A DNA stretch of 13,365 nucleotides from Accumulibacter sp. Its GTDB lineage: Bacteria; Pseudomonadota; Gammaproteobacteria; Burkholderiales; Rhodocyclaceae. The DNA lies in assembly GCA_031264825.1 (NCBI GenBank), contig JAISDL010000110.1, forward strand, positions 1 to 13,365. The letters run 5' to 3'. Below the pieces are notes generated by a model, which saw only the letters and a list, made by a program, of their open reading frames with translations, searched no databases and was not told where the DNA came from. Made by a program: the position numbers and the translations under genes. Of the stretch, positions 1 to 6,618 are shown one piece after another. Each line of letters opens with the position of its first letter. The stretch's first letter is position 1.

Positions 1-242
1 CCTTGTGGCAATGAGGAGGTAATCTCGAACGCTTCTCCCACCGGAACGAAACGTTCGCCTTGCAGCGAACGGCGAATGATCTCGATCAAGGGTTCCGGCA
101 GGTGCGATAAATTCCCCAAGGTCTCGTTCTTGACCTTGCCGTCTTCCCGAAAACTGCGCCGCAAGAGATGACTACGGTAAACCTTCCCGTTGTAGTTTCG
201 GGTCGTCGTGACGACGTGCGCGGGTCCGGTTCGAGAGGTCAT
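1..242 (-). CDS. IS1634-family transposase, N-terminal part (runs off the window)
   Basis: This reading frame stays open from an ATG at 242-240 to the window edge, giving the first 80 residues. The translation has the start typical of IS1634-type (IS4-like DDE) transposases: a short strand-rich opening (HVVTTTRNYNGKVYRSHLL), then RRSFREDGKVKNETLGNLSH and LPEPLIEIIRRSLQGE. Family knowledge says this segment precedes the DDE catalytic domain, which here lies outside the window, so integrity cannot be judged. The gene points away from the signalling cluster and lies 249 bases beyond its last stop, so the insertion sequence sits just past that operon. I could not define the terminal inverted repeat or target duplication. 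A strong promoter lies immediately upstream. The family is assigned from recalled sequence similarity, not from a search. Confidence 0.82.
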   Translation of the reverse strand, partial: MTSRTGPAHVVTTTRNYNGKVYRSHLLRRSFREDGKVKNETLGNLSHLPEPLIEIIRRSLQGERFVPVGEAFEITSSLPQ

Positions 243-248
243 AGCGCA

Positions 249-277
249 ATAATAAACCTTCTCTCAACAGAAGTCAA
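249..277 (-). promoter_or_regulatory. Sigma-70-like promoter of the transposase gene
   Basis: On the minus strand a -35 box TTGACT (277-272) and a -10 box TATTAT (254-249) are separated by exactly 17 bases, each matching consensus at five of six positions. The transposase ATG begins only six bases after the -10 box, so transcription would start at or next to the first base of the start codon. That suggests a leaderless or nearly leaderless message, which is inference. Confidence 0.6.
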
Positions 278-491
278 CTTATTTAGTGACTACATTCTGC
301 ACCCAGACCCGCCCCTCCCATGCCTTCAAGTCCTGCAATACCAAGCCTTTCAAGCTATCTGAGTCGGAAAATCGCGGGGGAACTTCGGTTTAATTGCACC
401 CCGGCGCTATCAGAACGGAGGCGAAGAGGGGTTTGAGGAGCATTCACGGCGACTGCGGGGTTTGCCTCACCCTAACGATCCTGGAAAGGAA
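278..491. other. Intergenic region between HD-GYP gene and insertion sequence
   Basis: No credible gene is present. The stretch holds the outer end of the insertion sequence, probably near 285-345, but I could not fix its inverted repeat. The octamer GGGGTTTG occurs twice (429-436 and 458-465). I see no hairpin followed by a T-tract on the minus strand after the HD-GYP stop, so the end of the signalling operon is not marked by an obvious intrinsic terminator. Confidence 0.5.
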
Positions 492-2123
492 TCAAACGTC
501 GACCTGCGAGGGGTCGAGGTAGCGTTGCGCGTACTTCAGGTAGACTTTCTGCTTGATGAAAACGTCGAAGAGGTCGGGGTCGATGTGTCCGCTCCGGCTC
601 AGATTGGAGAGGACGCGCAGGGCTTCGGAGACCTTCATCAGTTTTTTGTAGGGGCGGTCGCGCGCGCTCAGCGCTTCGAAAATGTCGGCGATCATCATGA
701 TTCTCGCCTGAACCGACATTTGTTCGCCGTGCAGCCCTTTCGGGTATCCCTGCCCGTCGACGCGCTCGTGGTGGCCGCCGGCGAATTCCGGGACGCGCTG
801 CAAGTGTTTCGGCCAGGGCATCGCTTCGAGCATCTTGATCGTCGATACGATGTGGTAGTTCATGATTTCGCGCTCGGCCTGCGTCAGAGTGCCCGAGCGG
901 ATGCAGAGGTTCTCGATTTCGTTTCCCGTAAGGAATTCGATTTCCCTGCCGGCTTCGTTGATCCAGCGGTAGTTTTTCGAAATCTTTCGGACGCGCTCCT
1001 GGTCTTCGAGCGGCATCAGTTCGCCGCCGATATTGACGCGCCGCAGGAAGGCGCGGTCGCCGTCGATCTGCTCGTGCTTCTTTTTCAGCTTCTGCTCTTC
1101 GTCGCGCGGATCCGCGCCGGCGAGGACAGCGTGGAGCATCTCGATCTCCGCGTCGCGCCGCAAGACCTCGAAGCGCGTGTCGACCAACTGAATCCGGTCG
1201 AAAATCGTCTGGAGCTTGGTTGCCTTGTCGACGATATGAACGGGCGTCGTGACCTTTCCGCAGTCGTGCAGCAGGCTCGCTATCCTGAGTTCGTAGCGGT
1301 CGCGGTCGTCCATCGTGAAATCGGCGAGCGGTCCTTCGGTCTCGGCGTCCGCCGCGTCGGCGAGCATCATCGTCAGGACGGGAACCTGCTGGCAGTGCCG
1401 GCCTGTATAGGGCGATTTTTCGTCGATCGCCAAGTTGATGACGGTGATGAAGGATTCGAACAGATCCTCCATCTGCTTGACGAGGAGCCGGTTGTCGAGC
1501 GCCACGGCGGCTTGGGAGGCCAGGGATTCGACGAGGCGCTGGTCGCTCTGCGAGAAAACGCGGACGGCGCCGTTTTCCGGGTCGATCGCGTTGAGCAGTT
1601 GCAGGACGCCGATGACCTCGTTTTCGTGGTTTTTCATCGGCACCGTCAGGAAAGACTTCGAGTGATACCCCGTCGCCTTGTCGAAAGCGCGCGTGCCGGA
1701 AAAATCGAAATTCCTCTCGGTATACGCGTCCGCGACATTGACAGTTTTCGCATGGACCGCCGCGTGCGCCGCGACCTGCGAATCGTTCGGCCGGCCGTCT
1801 TCACCGTAGAGTTGGACATCCTTGAACAGCGAGGGCACTTCGCTGGTCGCCATTCCGCCGTAGGCGATATTCATCGAGTCGGTGCGGACGATGGCGAACT
1901 TCAGAGACTTCCGGTCATCGCTGATGCGATAAAGCGTCCCCCCGTCGGCGAGCGTGATCGATTTCGCCGCGAGGAGGATGTTTTCGAGCAGCCGGTTGAT
2001 ATTCCGCTCGCTCGAAAGCGACGCGCCGATCGCGTTCATGCGCTCGAAACGCCCGATCAGTTTCGATTCGATCGACGTGGCTTCGCGCTCGCCCGCGATG
2101 ATTGCGTCTATCGCGCCGAGCAT
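492..2123 (-). CDS. GAF and HD-GYP domain protein, predicted c-di-GMP phosphodiesterase
   Basis: The 543-residue protein has a GAF sensor domain at about residues 37-215 and an HD-GYP domain at about 225-535. Visible motifs are the HD pair (LLHDCGKV, H286 D287) and HHERVDGQGYPKGL starting at residue 451, which is the full HHExxDGxGYP signature. HD-GYP proteins hydrolyse cyclic di-GMP with a metal centre; the GAF ligand is unknown. No transmembrane segment or signal peptide is evident, so it is likely cytoplasmic. About 95 extra, charged residues (roughly 308-405) separate the HD helix from the conserved GTLTQAE helix, much more than in RpfG-type proteins. The start codon lies one base after the stop of the upstream metallo-beta-lactamase gene (TGA-C-ATG), pointing to translational coupling. 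It is the last gene of the phosphatase/FHA cluster. The domain call is firm; the substrate is inferred from the family. Confidence 0.92.
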   Translation of the reverse strand: MLGAIDAIIAGEREATSIESKLIGRFERMNAIGASLSSERNINRLLENILLAAKSITLADGGTLYRISDDRKSLKFAIVRTDSMNIAYGGMATSEVPSLFKDVQLYGEDGRPNDSQVAAHAAVHAKTVNVADAYTERNFDFSGTRAFDKATGYHSKSFLTVPMKNHENEVIGVLQLLNAIDPENGAVRVFSQSDQRLVESLASQAAVALDNRLLVKQMEDLFESFITVINLAIDEKSPYTGRHCQQVPVLTMMLADAADAETEGPLADFTMDDRDRYELRIASLLHDCGKVTTPVHIVDKATKLQTIFDRIQLVDTRFEVLRRDAEIEMLHAVLAGADPRDEEQKLKKKHEQIDGDRAFLRRVNIGGELMPLEDQERVRKISKNYRWINEAGREIEFLTGNEIENLCIRSGTLTQAEREIMNYHIVSTIKMLEAMPWPKHLQRVPEFAGGHHERVDGQGYPKGLHGEQMSVQARIMMIADIFEALSARDRPYKKLMKVSEALRVLSNLSRSGHIDPDLFDVFIKQKVYLKYAQRYLDPSQVDV

Positions 2124-2124
2124 G

Positions 2125-2901
2125 TCAGAACTCGAAAACCATGTCGTTTTGCAAGGGGCGGAGAGTAAAGCCTCGCACGCATTCGTCGATTTCGTCCATG
2201 AGCGATTCGGCGTGCGCGGGTTTGAAGTGGAAAACGTAGATTTCGGGATCGCTCTTCAATCGCTTCAGTTGGTCGTCTAGCTTTTCCGGGTAGAGGTGCT
2301 TCGAGGCGATCGCGAGTTTCTTTTCCCGGTTCGGGAAGGTCGTTTCGATGATCAGAATGCGCAGCCGCGCGACTTCGTTGAGGATCGGCCAGAGCGCGTC
2401 GTTGGATTCCGTATCGCCCGTGAAGGCGAGGCAACCTTTGCCGGAATCGAGGAGATAGCCCACCGCCGGGACGTTGTGTATGGCGGGAAGCACCGTGATC
2501 GTCCGTCCTCCCCGCTCGCCGACCGCAAGCGTTTCGCCGACGGCGATTTCGCGGTACTGCAAGGCTTGGCTGCCGCGATGCGGAATCGTCGAGAAGTCCG
2601 GCCATACGCCCCAGTTGAAAATATGTTTTTTGAGTATATCGGTCGTTTCCTTCAACGCGTAGACCGTTAGCGGGCGGTTGCGCAGCGAGATCGTCGCATC
2701 GAGCATCAGGGGGAGCATGGCGATGTGGTCGAGGTGCGAATGCGTCAGGAAAACGTGGTCGATTTGGGCGAGTTCTTCGAGTGGAAGGTCGGCAAGCCCC
2801 GTCCCCGCGTCGATCAGGATGTCGTCGTCGACGCGCAGCGAGGTCGTGCGCATGCGCGGGCCGCCGATCCCGCCGCTGCAACCGAGGACCCGGACTTTCA
2901 T
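2125..2901 (-). CDS. Metallo-beta-lactamase fold protein, class II cyclic-nucleotide phosphodiesterase-like
   Basis: The 258-residue protein opens with MKVRVLGCSGG, standard for this fold, and carries the metal motif THSHLDH (H54, H56, D58, H59), a histidine at 142 (AIHNVP), D163 in TGDT, and histidines at 202, 225 and 230. The HSHLDH form and overall layout resemble class II 3',5'-cyclic nucleotide phosphodiesterases (yeast PDE1, CpdP), so cAMP or a related cyclic mononucleotide is the likely substrate. The fold also covers RNase Z-like and other hydrolases, so the substrate is not proven. The frame is open 20 codons further upstream, but the ATG at 2901 is preferred because it matches the family N-terminus and follows a GGGGAGG ribosome site. 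The gene sits between the FHA protein and the HD-GYP protein. No export signal is visible. Confidence 0.85.
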   Translation of the reverse strand: MKVRVLGCSGGIGGPRMRTTSLRVDDDILIDAGTGLADLPLEELAQIDHVFLTHSHLDHIAMLPLMLDATISLRNRPLTVYALKETTDILKKHIFNWGVWPDFSTIPHRGSQALQYREIAVGETLAVGERGGRTITVLPAIHNVPAVGYLLDSGKGCLAFTGDTESNDALWPILNEVARLRILIIETTFPNREKKLAIASKHLYPEKLDDQLKRLKSDPEIYVFHFKPAHAESLMDEIDECVRGFTLRPLQNDMVFEF

Positions 2902-3017
2902 GCGCCTCCCCACGGAGAAAAGCGGCCGAGGGCCTCGCGCTTCCCGAAGAAGGCGCCCCAAGACTCCGGGCTTGTGCCCAGGCGTCGAATCGCGCGCACG
3001 ATGATCGCTCCTTCCAT
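2898..3017 (-). CDS. Possible 39-residue small protein overlapping both neighbours
   Basis: Between the FHA gene and the phosphodiesterase-like gene lies an ATG frame whose first base is shared with the FHA stop (TGATG) and whose stop overlaps the next ATG (ATGA). It fills the whole gap. The predicted peptide is basic, with arginines at 8, 11, 12, 27 and 32, tryptophans at 20 and 36, and no membrane segment. Third codon positions are about three-quarters G or C, in keeping with its surroundings. It has no clear ribosome site of its own, so it would depend on coupling to FHA translation. I recognise no family. Its role may be only to carry ribosomes across the gap, or the frame may be chance. 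Confidence 0.35.
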   Translation of the reverse strand: MEGAIIVRAIRRLGTSPESWGAFFGKREALGRFSPWGGA

Positions 3018-3781
3018 CAGGTCTTGAGGAAAAATTCCATTCTGATGCCCGCGATCTCTATGATGTCGTGGTCGACCAGACGGTGCGCCTGCACGACGAT
3101 CTTGTTGCCGTTGACGATCGGCATGTTGTCGCCTTCGACGTGCGAGATGAAGTATCCGTTCGGGCGCTTGGCGATGACGGCGACCTGGACTCCGGGCTGG
3201 CCGAGCGTCGCGAGCACCTTGGTCAGTTCAAGCTCGCGGCCCGCGTGCTCCCCGTTCAGGATGCGCACCGCGCCGGGGGGAATCCCGGCTTCTTCCAGCG
3301 CCGAGAACTCCGCTTCGAGCGCGCCGTGAATGACCTGCGTCTCTTCGGGGCTCCGCTCTTCTTCGGGAGCGTGCCGGGGCGTTTCAGGCGGCTCCGCTTT
3401 TTTCTCCGATTCGGGAGCGGCGGGTCTCGGCTGCATGATGACGGTTTTTTCGTAATTGGCCGCCTCTCCCGCGGGGTCGGGCTTGCCGGCGATGTATTTG
3501 AGCTTGTACTTTCCCATTTCGATCATGTCGCCGTCGATCAGAACGTGCTTTCTGATGGGCCGCCCATTGACCAAAGTGCCGTTCGTACTGTTCAAATCTT
3601 CCAGAAACGAATCGTTCAGAATCGTCACGACGACCGCGTGCTCGCCGCTGATCGCCAGATTGTCGATTTTTATGTCGTTACTCGGCCTGCGACCGATGGT
3701 CACCCGCTCTTTGTTCAACTCGATTTCCTTGAGCACCAGCCCGTCCATGCTCAATACCAGTGTAGCGTGCGTCTTAGCCAT
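3017..3781 (-). CDS. Protein with two FHA domains (phosphothreonine reader)
   Basis: The 254-residue protein begins with a canonical FHA domain (about residues 8-95): IGRRPSND at 29-36, SGEH at 45-48 and LNSTNGTLVNG at 63-73, the residues that bind phosphothreonine peptides. A proline- and glutamate-rich linker (about 98-168) holds two threonines in FHA-ligand-like settings, EKTV (T113) and EETQV (T149). A second, degenerate FHA module (about 172-253) has GQ in place of GR and lacks the serine loop, but keeps a VNGNK turn at 223-227. FHA proteins usually relay Ser/Thr kinase signals, and the PP2C phosphatase gene lies 12 bases upstream. A good ribosome site (GAGGTGG, six bases from the ATG) supports the start. 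No membrane segment is seen. The partner protein is unknown. Confidence 0.9.
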   Translation of the reverse strand: MAKTHATLVLSMDGLVLKEIELNKERVTIGRRPSNDIKIDNLAISGEHAVVVTILNDSFLEDLNSTNGTLVNGRPIRKHVLIDGDMIEMGKYKLKYIAGKPDPAGEAANYEKTVIMQPRPAAPESEKKAEPPETPRHAPEEERSPEETQVIHGALEAEFSALEEAGIPPGAVRILNGEHAGRELELTKVLATLGQPGVQVAVIAKRPNGYFISHVEGDNMPIVNGNKIVVQAHRLVDHDIIEIAGIRMEFFLKT

Positions 3782-3793
3782 TTGGACCCACCT

Positions 3794-4627
3794 CTATCCG
3801 CTCAATTCACTCCCGCCGAACCGCTTGAGCCAAGCTTTCGCGGAAGCCGGGAAATCCCGTAGAACCTTCACCAGAACAACCGAAACATTATCATATCCGC
3901 CGTTATCGTTGGCCATCCGAATGAGCCGCTCCGCCGTCCGGGAAAGATCCGAAGACGCGCCGACGAGCGCACCGAGGATATCGCAGCCATCCACCATGTC
4001 GTTCAGACCGTCGGAACACAGGAGGTAAACATCGCCCGGCTGCGTCGCGTAAGTATGCGACTCCGTATTGGGAAAGGCTTCGACGCCGAGTGCGCGCGTC
4101 ACGAGACTCTTGTCGTAATAATACGCCTCTCCGGGGGTAATCAGACCGGCGTCGAGCTGTTCCTGAAGCAGCGAGTGGTCGCGCGTCAGGAGGCGGAACT
4201 CGCCCCCGCGCAGACGATAAAGCCGCGAATCGCCCAAATGGGCGACCGTCACGCGGTTGTCGTGGAACACCGCTGCGACGAGCGTCGTCCCCATTCCCGC
4301 GCACTCGGCTTCGCTCTTTGATGCGCGAAAAACGGCCGAATTGGCCATCGCGATCCGTTCGAGGAGCGTACGCTCCGCGCATCCGGCGTCGCCGTAATTT
4401 TCCGCGCCGTGAAGAAGTCCGACCGAAAAGTCGCGCTTCAGGGTCTCCGACAGGATCGAAATCGCCATTCCGCTGGCGACTTCTCCCGCGTTGTAGCCGC
4501 CCATCCCGTCGGCGAGGATCGCCACGCCGCACGACGGGTCGGCGAAGACGGCGTCTTCGTTGTGGTCGCGCAACTTCCCCGTGTCGGTCAGCGCGACGGT
4601 TTCCAGCGCGTCGGACAGCGACGCCAC
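3794..4627 (-). CDS. PP2C-type Ser/Thr protein phosphatase
   Basis: A compact bacterial PP2C (Stp/PrpC type) of about 277 residues that removes phosphate from serine and threonine in proteins using Mn or Mg. Motifs in order are RDHNED (20-25), DGMGG (40-44), GTT (113-115), GDSRLYR (from 132), RDHS (from 149), SDGL (from 205) and GGYDNVS (from 243); metal-binding aspartates D25, D40, D206 and D246 are all present. There is no transmembrane tail. The start is uncertain. The GTG at 4627 gives MASLSDALETVALTDTG, close to family length, with a GGGA about eight bases upstream. A GTG at 4672 would add 15 residues but has no ribosome site. An A8 run lies just upstream. It is followed after 12 bases by the FHA gene, so its targets probably include proteins read by that FHA protein. 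No kinase gene is in the window. Confidence 0.93.
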   Translation of the reverse strand: MASLSDALETVALTDTGKLRDHNEDAVFADPSCGVAILADGMGGYNAGEVASGMAISILSETLKRDFSVGLLHGAENYGDAGCAERTLLERIAMANSAVFRASKSEAECAGMGTTLVAAVFHDNRVTVAHLGDSRLYRLRGGEFRLLTRDHSLLQEQLDAGLITPGEAYYYDKSLVTRALGVEAFPNTESHTYATQPGDVYLLCSDGLNDMVDGCDILGALVGASSDLSRTAERLIRMANDNGGYDNVSVVLVKVLRDFPASAKAWLKRFGGSELSG

Positions 4628-4709
4628 GCCTCTATTCCCGAGGCTCCGCGCTACGCCGGGTCGAAGGCGCACGCGTCATTTTTTTTGAGACCGGAAGACG
4701 GTTTTCGAG

Positions 4710-5669
4710 TCATTCGCCATAAGGCAGGCTCACACCGAGATTTTTTTCGCGCGCCAGGGCTTCGAGCCGAACGGCGACGGCGAGATCCTGGATCGCGAGG
4801 CCCTGCGACTCGAAAATCGTGATTTCGTCGGTCGAAGAACGCCCCGGCGCGCATCCGACGATAACGTCGCCCAGTTCGACGAGTTGCCGCTCGTTCAAAC
4901 GCCCTTTTTCGAGCAGGGGAAGGAGGTCGCCCGCTTCTTTGAGCGCCGTATCGACGCTGTCGACGACGATGCGCGCGCAGCGCTTCAACACGTCTTCGCC
5001 GATTTCGCAGCGAATGATCGCGTTCGACCCCGCCGCGTTGATATGCGTTCCCGGTTCGAGCCATTTCGCATCGAACAGCGGCGTCGCGGCGGTCGTGATC
5101 GTCGAGACGATGTCGCTGCCGCGCACCGTTTCTTCCGCCGACGTCGCCGGAACGACTTCCACGTTCAGGCGCGCGGCCATCTTCGCGCAGAAGCCCGGCA
5201 GTTTTTCGGGGTCGCGCGAGAATACCTTGATTTTTTTCAGCGCGCGGACGGCGGCAACCGCTTCGATATTGCCTTCCGCCTGCCAGCCCGCGCCGAAAAC
5301 ACCGAGGACTTCGGCGTCCGGGCGCGCCATGTGGCGCGTCGCGACGCCCGACGCCGCGCCGGTCCGGACCATTCCGAGCAGGTTCGCCTCGACGACGACG
5401 CGCAGAGCGCCGGTCGTCGCGCTGAAAACATGGACCAAGAAGCGGTTTCCGGAACGGTTGCTCGTATAGGCTTTATAACCGACCGCGTCGCGTTCCGGCA
5501 ACGCGCCCTGGAGGATGTGGAGCGCCGTTTTCTGAAGGCGCGTCCTCTGGCGCGGGACATCGACGGCGTTGGCCAGCGAGAGCGCGCGGTGCGCCTCCTC
5601 GACGGCGTCGATTGCGAGCGGCATCGTCAATAATTGAGCGACTTCCGATTCATTGAGAAACAAGGGCAT
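4710..5669 (-). CDS. Ornithine cyclodeaminase / mu-crystallin family protein
   Basis: The 319-residue protein matches the NAD(P)-dependent ornithine cyclodeaminase/mu-crystallin family in length and layout. K66 lies in GYKAYT, R102 in VRTGAASG, the Rossmann nucleotide loop is VFGAGWQAEGN (from 124), and a C-terminal FESQGLAIQD completes the pattern. Members include ornithine, lysine or alanine cyclodeaminases, imine reductases and opine-type enzymes, so the substrate cannot be fixed from sequence. The start is the ATG at 5669, preceded by GAGG with a six-base T spacer; a GTG four codons earlier overlaps that ribosome site and is unlikely. The gene has its own promoter-like region upstream. 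The PP2C gene begins 37 to 82 bases after its stop, depending on start choice, so the two may be co-transcribed, but I see no metabolic link. Confidence 0.9.
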   Translation of the reverse strand: MPLFLNESEVAQLLTMPLAIDAVEEAHRALSLANAVDVPRQRTRLQKTALHILQGALPERDAVGYKAYTSNRSGNRFLVHVFSATTGALRVVVEANLLGMVRTGAASGVATRHMARPDAEVLGVFGAGWQAEGNIEAVAAVRALKKIKVFSRDPEKLPGFCAKMAARLNVEVVPATSAEETVRGSDIVSTITTAATPLFDAKWLEPGTHINAAGSNAIIRCEIGEDVLKRCARIVVDSVDTALKEAGDLLPLLEKGRLNERQLVELGDVIVGCAPGRSSTDEITIFESQGLAIQDLAVAVRLEALAREKNLGVSLPYGE

Positions 5670-5741
5670 AAAAAACCTCACAAGGAGAAAAGTATTTCAT
5701 ATTCGCGGCGTATCCGAAAGACGGACGAGACCGCGTCGATC

Positions 5742-5765
5742 GTGGATTTTAATCCGGGAATCCAC
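5742..5765 (-). promoter_or_regulatory. 5' hairpin in the cyclodeaminase leader
   Basis: GTGGATT and AATCCAC form a perfect 7-bp stem around a 10-base loop. The outer base is about seven bases downstream of the proposed -10 box, so the hairpin would sit at the extreme 5' end of a leader of roughly 97 bases. No T-tract follows it, so it does not look like a terminator. A role in message stability or regulation is inference. Confidence 0.4.
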
Positions 5766-5771
5766 TGTTTC

Positions 5772-5799
5772 ATGATACATTTTTGGCATACTTGGCCAA
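5772..5799 (-). promoter_or_regulatory. Candidate promoter for the cyclodeaminase gene
   Basis: On the minus strand TTGGCC (5799-5794) and TATCAT (5777-5772) are 16 bases apart, matching -35 consensus at four and -10 consensus at five of six positions. It lies just past the terminator-like hairpin that follows nif3, consistent with a new transcription unit starting here. Confidence 0.45.
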
Positions 5800-5807
5800 T
5801 TCGTCGC

Positions 5808-5840
5808 AAAACCGCCGCCGCTCGTCCGCGGGAGCGCGGC
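5808..5840 (-). terminator. Terminator-like hairpin after the Nif3-like gene
   Basis: Immediately after the nif3 TGA, GCCGCGCTC can pair with GAGCGGCGGC (nine pairs, one bulged G) around an eight-base loop. Two G then TTTT follow. The T-tract is short, so strength is uncertain, but the location at the end of the his-tat-nif3 run and just before a new promoter is sensible. Confidence 0.45.
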
Positions 5841-6587
5841 TCAGACCGGGTTGTCGACGTCGATGAATTCACAATCGATCCCGAAACGCTCCGCAATATG
5901 CGCGGCGAGCGCGCGGACGCCGCCGCGCTCGGTCGCGTGATGCCCCGCCGCGATGTACGCGACGCCGGATTCACGCGCCAGATGAACGTTGTGCTCGGAA
6001 ATTTCGCCCGACAGGAAAGCGTCGACGCCGAGCGCGACAGCGGCCTCGAACCAGTCCTGCGCGCCGCCGGAACACCATGCGACGCGGCTGATTGGACGTT
6101 CCGGGTCTCCGATCACCTGCGGCGGGCGCTCCAGGGCTTCCGCAACGCGGCGCGCGACTTCGTTCAGCGGCAGCGTCTCGCGCGTCCGTCCGAACCAGCC
6201 CAGATCGTACGCGCCGAAACGGCCTTCGGGTGTCCAGTCGAGTTGCTTGGCGAGTTGGGCGTTGTTTCCGAATTCGGGGTGCGCGTCGAGCGGCAGGTGG
6301 AAAGCCAGCAGATTGATGTCGTGTTCGAGCAGGGTCTTCAATCGAGTACGGCGGACGCCGGTCACGCGTCCATCCTCGCTGCGCCAAAACCAGCCGTGAT
6401 GGACGAGCAGCGCGTCGGCGGATCGCTCGACCGCCGCGTCGAGCAGCGCCTGACACGCCGTTACGCCGGCGACGAGCTTGACGACCTCGGCGCGGCCTTC
6501 GACCTGCAGGCCGTTGGGGCAATAGTCCTTGAATTGCGCAAGGTCCAGCAGGGTTTCGAGGTGGCGCGTCAATTCTTCACATTTCAT
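5841..6587 (-). CDS. Nif3-like dinuclear metal-centre protein (YbgI family)
   Basis: The 248-residue protein has the expected length and metal ligands of the bacterial Nif3/YbgI family: H63 and H64 in LLVHHGWFW, D101 in FHLPLDAHPEFGNN, and H216 and E220 in AAGHHATERGG. These proteins form toroidal hexamers with a two-metal site; their biological role is poorly known, and the database label 'GTP cyclohydrolase type 2 homologue' is not a safe function. AAAGGAG about ten bases before the ATG supports the start. It lies 31 bases after tatC. From general knowledge, Nif3-like genes often lie close to tatC in betaproteobacteria, commonly with a Do-type protease gene between them. That protease gene is absent here. 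Confidence 0.9.
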   Translation of the reverse strand: MKCEELTRHLETLLDLAQFKDYCPNGLQVEGRAEVVKLVAGVTACQALLDAAVERSADALLVHHGWFWRSEDGRVTGVRRTRLKTLLEHDINLLAFHLPLDAHPEFGNNAQLAKQLDWTPEGRFGAYDLGWFGRTRETLPLNEVARRVAEALERPPQVIGDPERPISRVAWCSGGAQDWFEAAVALGVDAFLSGEISEHNVHLARESGVAYIAAGHHATERGGVRALAAHIAERFGIDCEFIDVDNPV

Positions 6588-6618
6588 CCAGGCTTTACTC
6601 CTTTGATCCTTTTTCCAA

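Noticed and set aside
168..362. 64-codon plus-strand frame at the left edge
   Set aside because: It overlaps the transposase start and promoter on the opposite strand and has no recognisable product.
462..2168. 568-codon plus-strand open frame opposite the HD-GYP gene
   Set aside because: It is antisense to a protein with full GAF and HD-GYP motifs, and its translation is arginine/valine/aspartate-rich with no recognisable domain, as expected for the complement of a GC-rich gene.
4679..4705. Possible terminator between the cyclodeaminase and PP2C genes
   Set aside because: The stem is only four base pairs (ACCG/CGGT), and the run of eight T lies on the plus strand before the stem, so it does not terminate minus-strand transcription.
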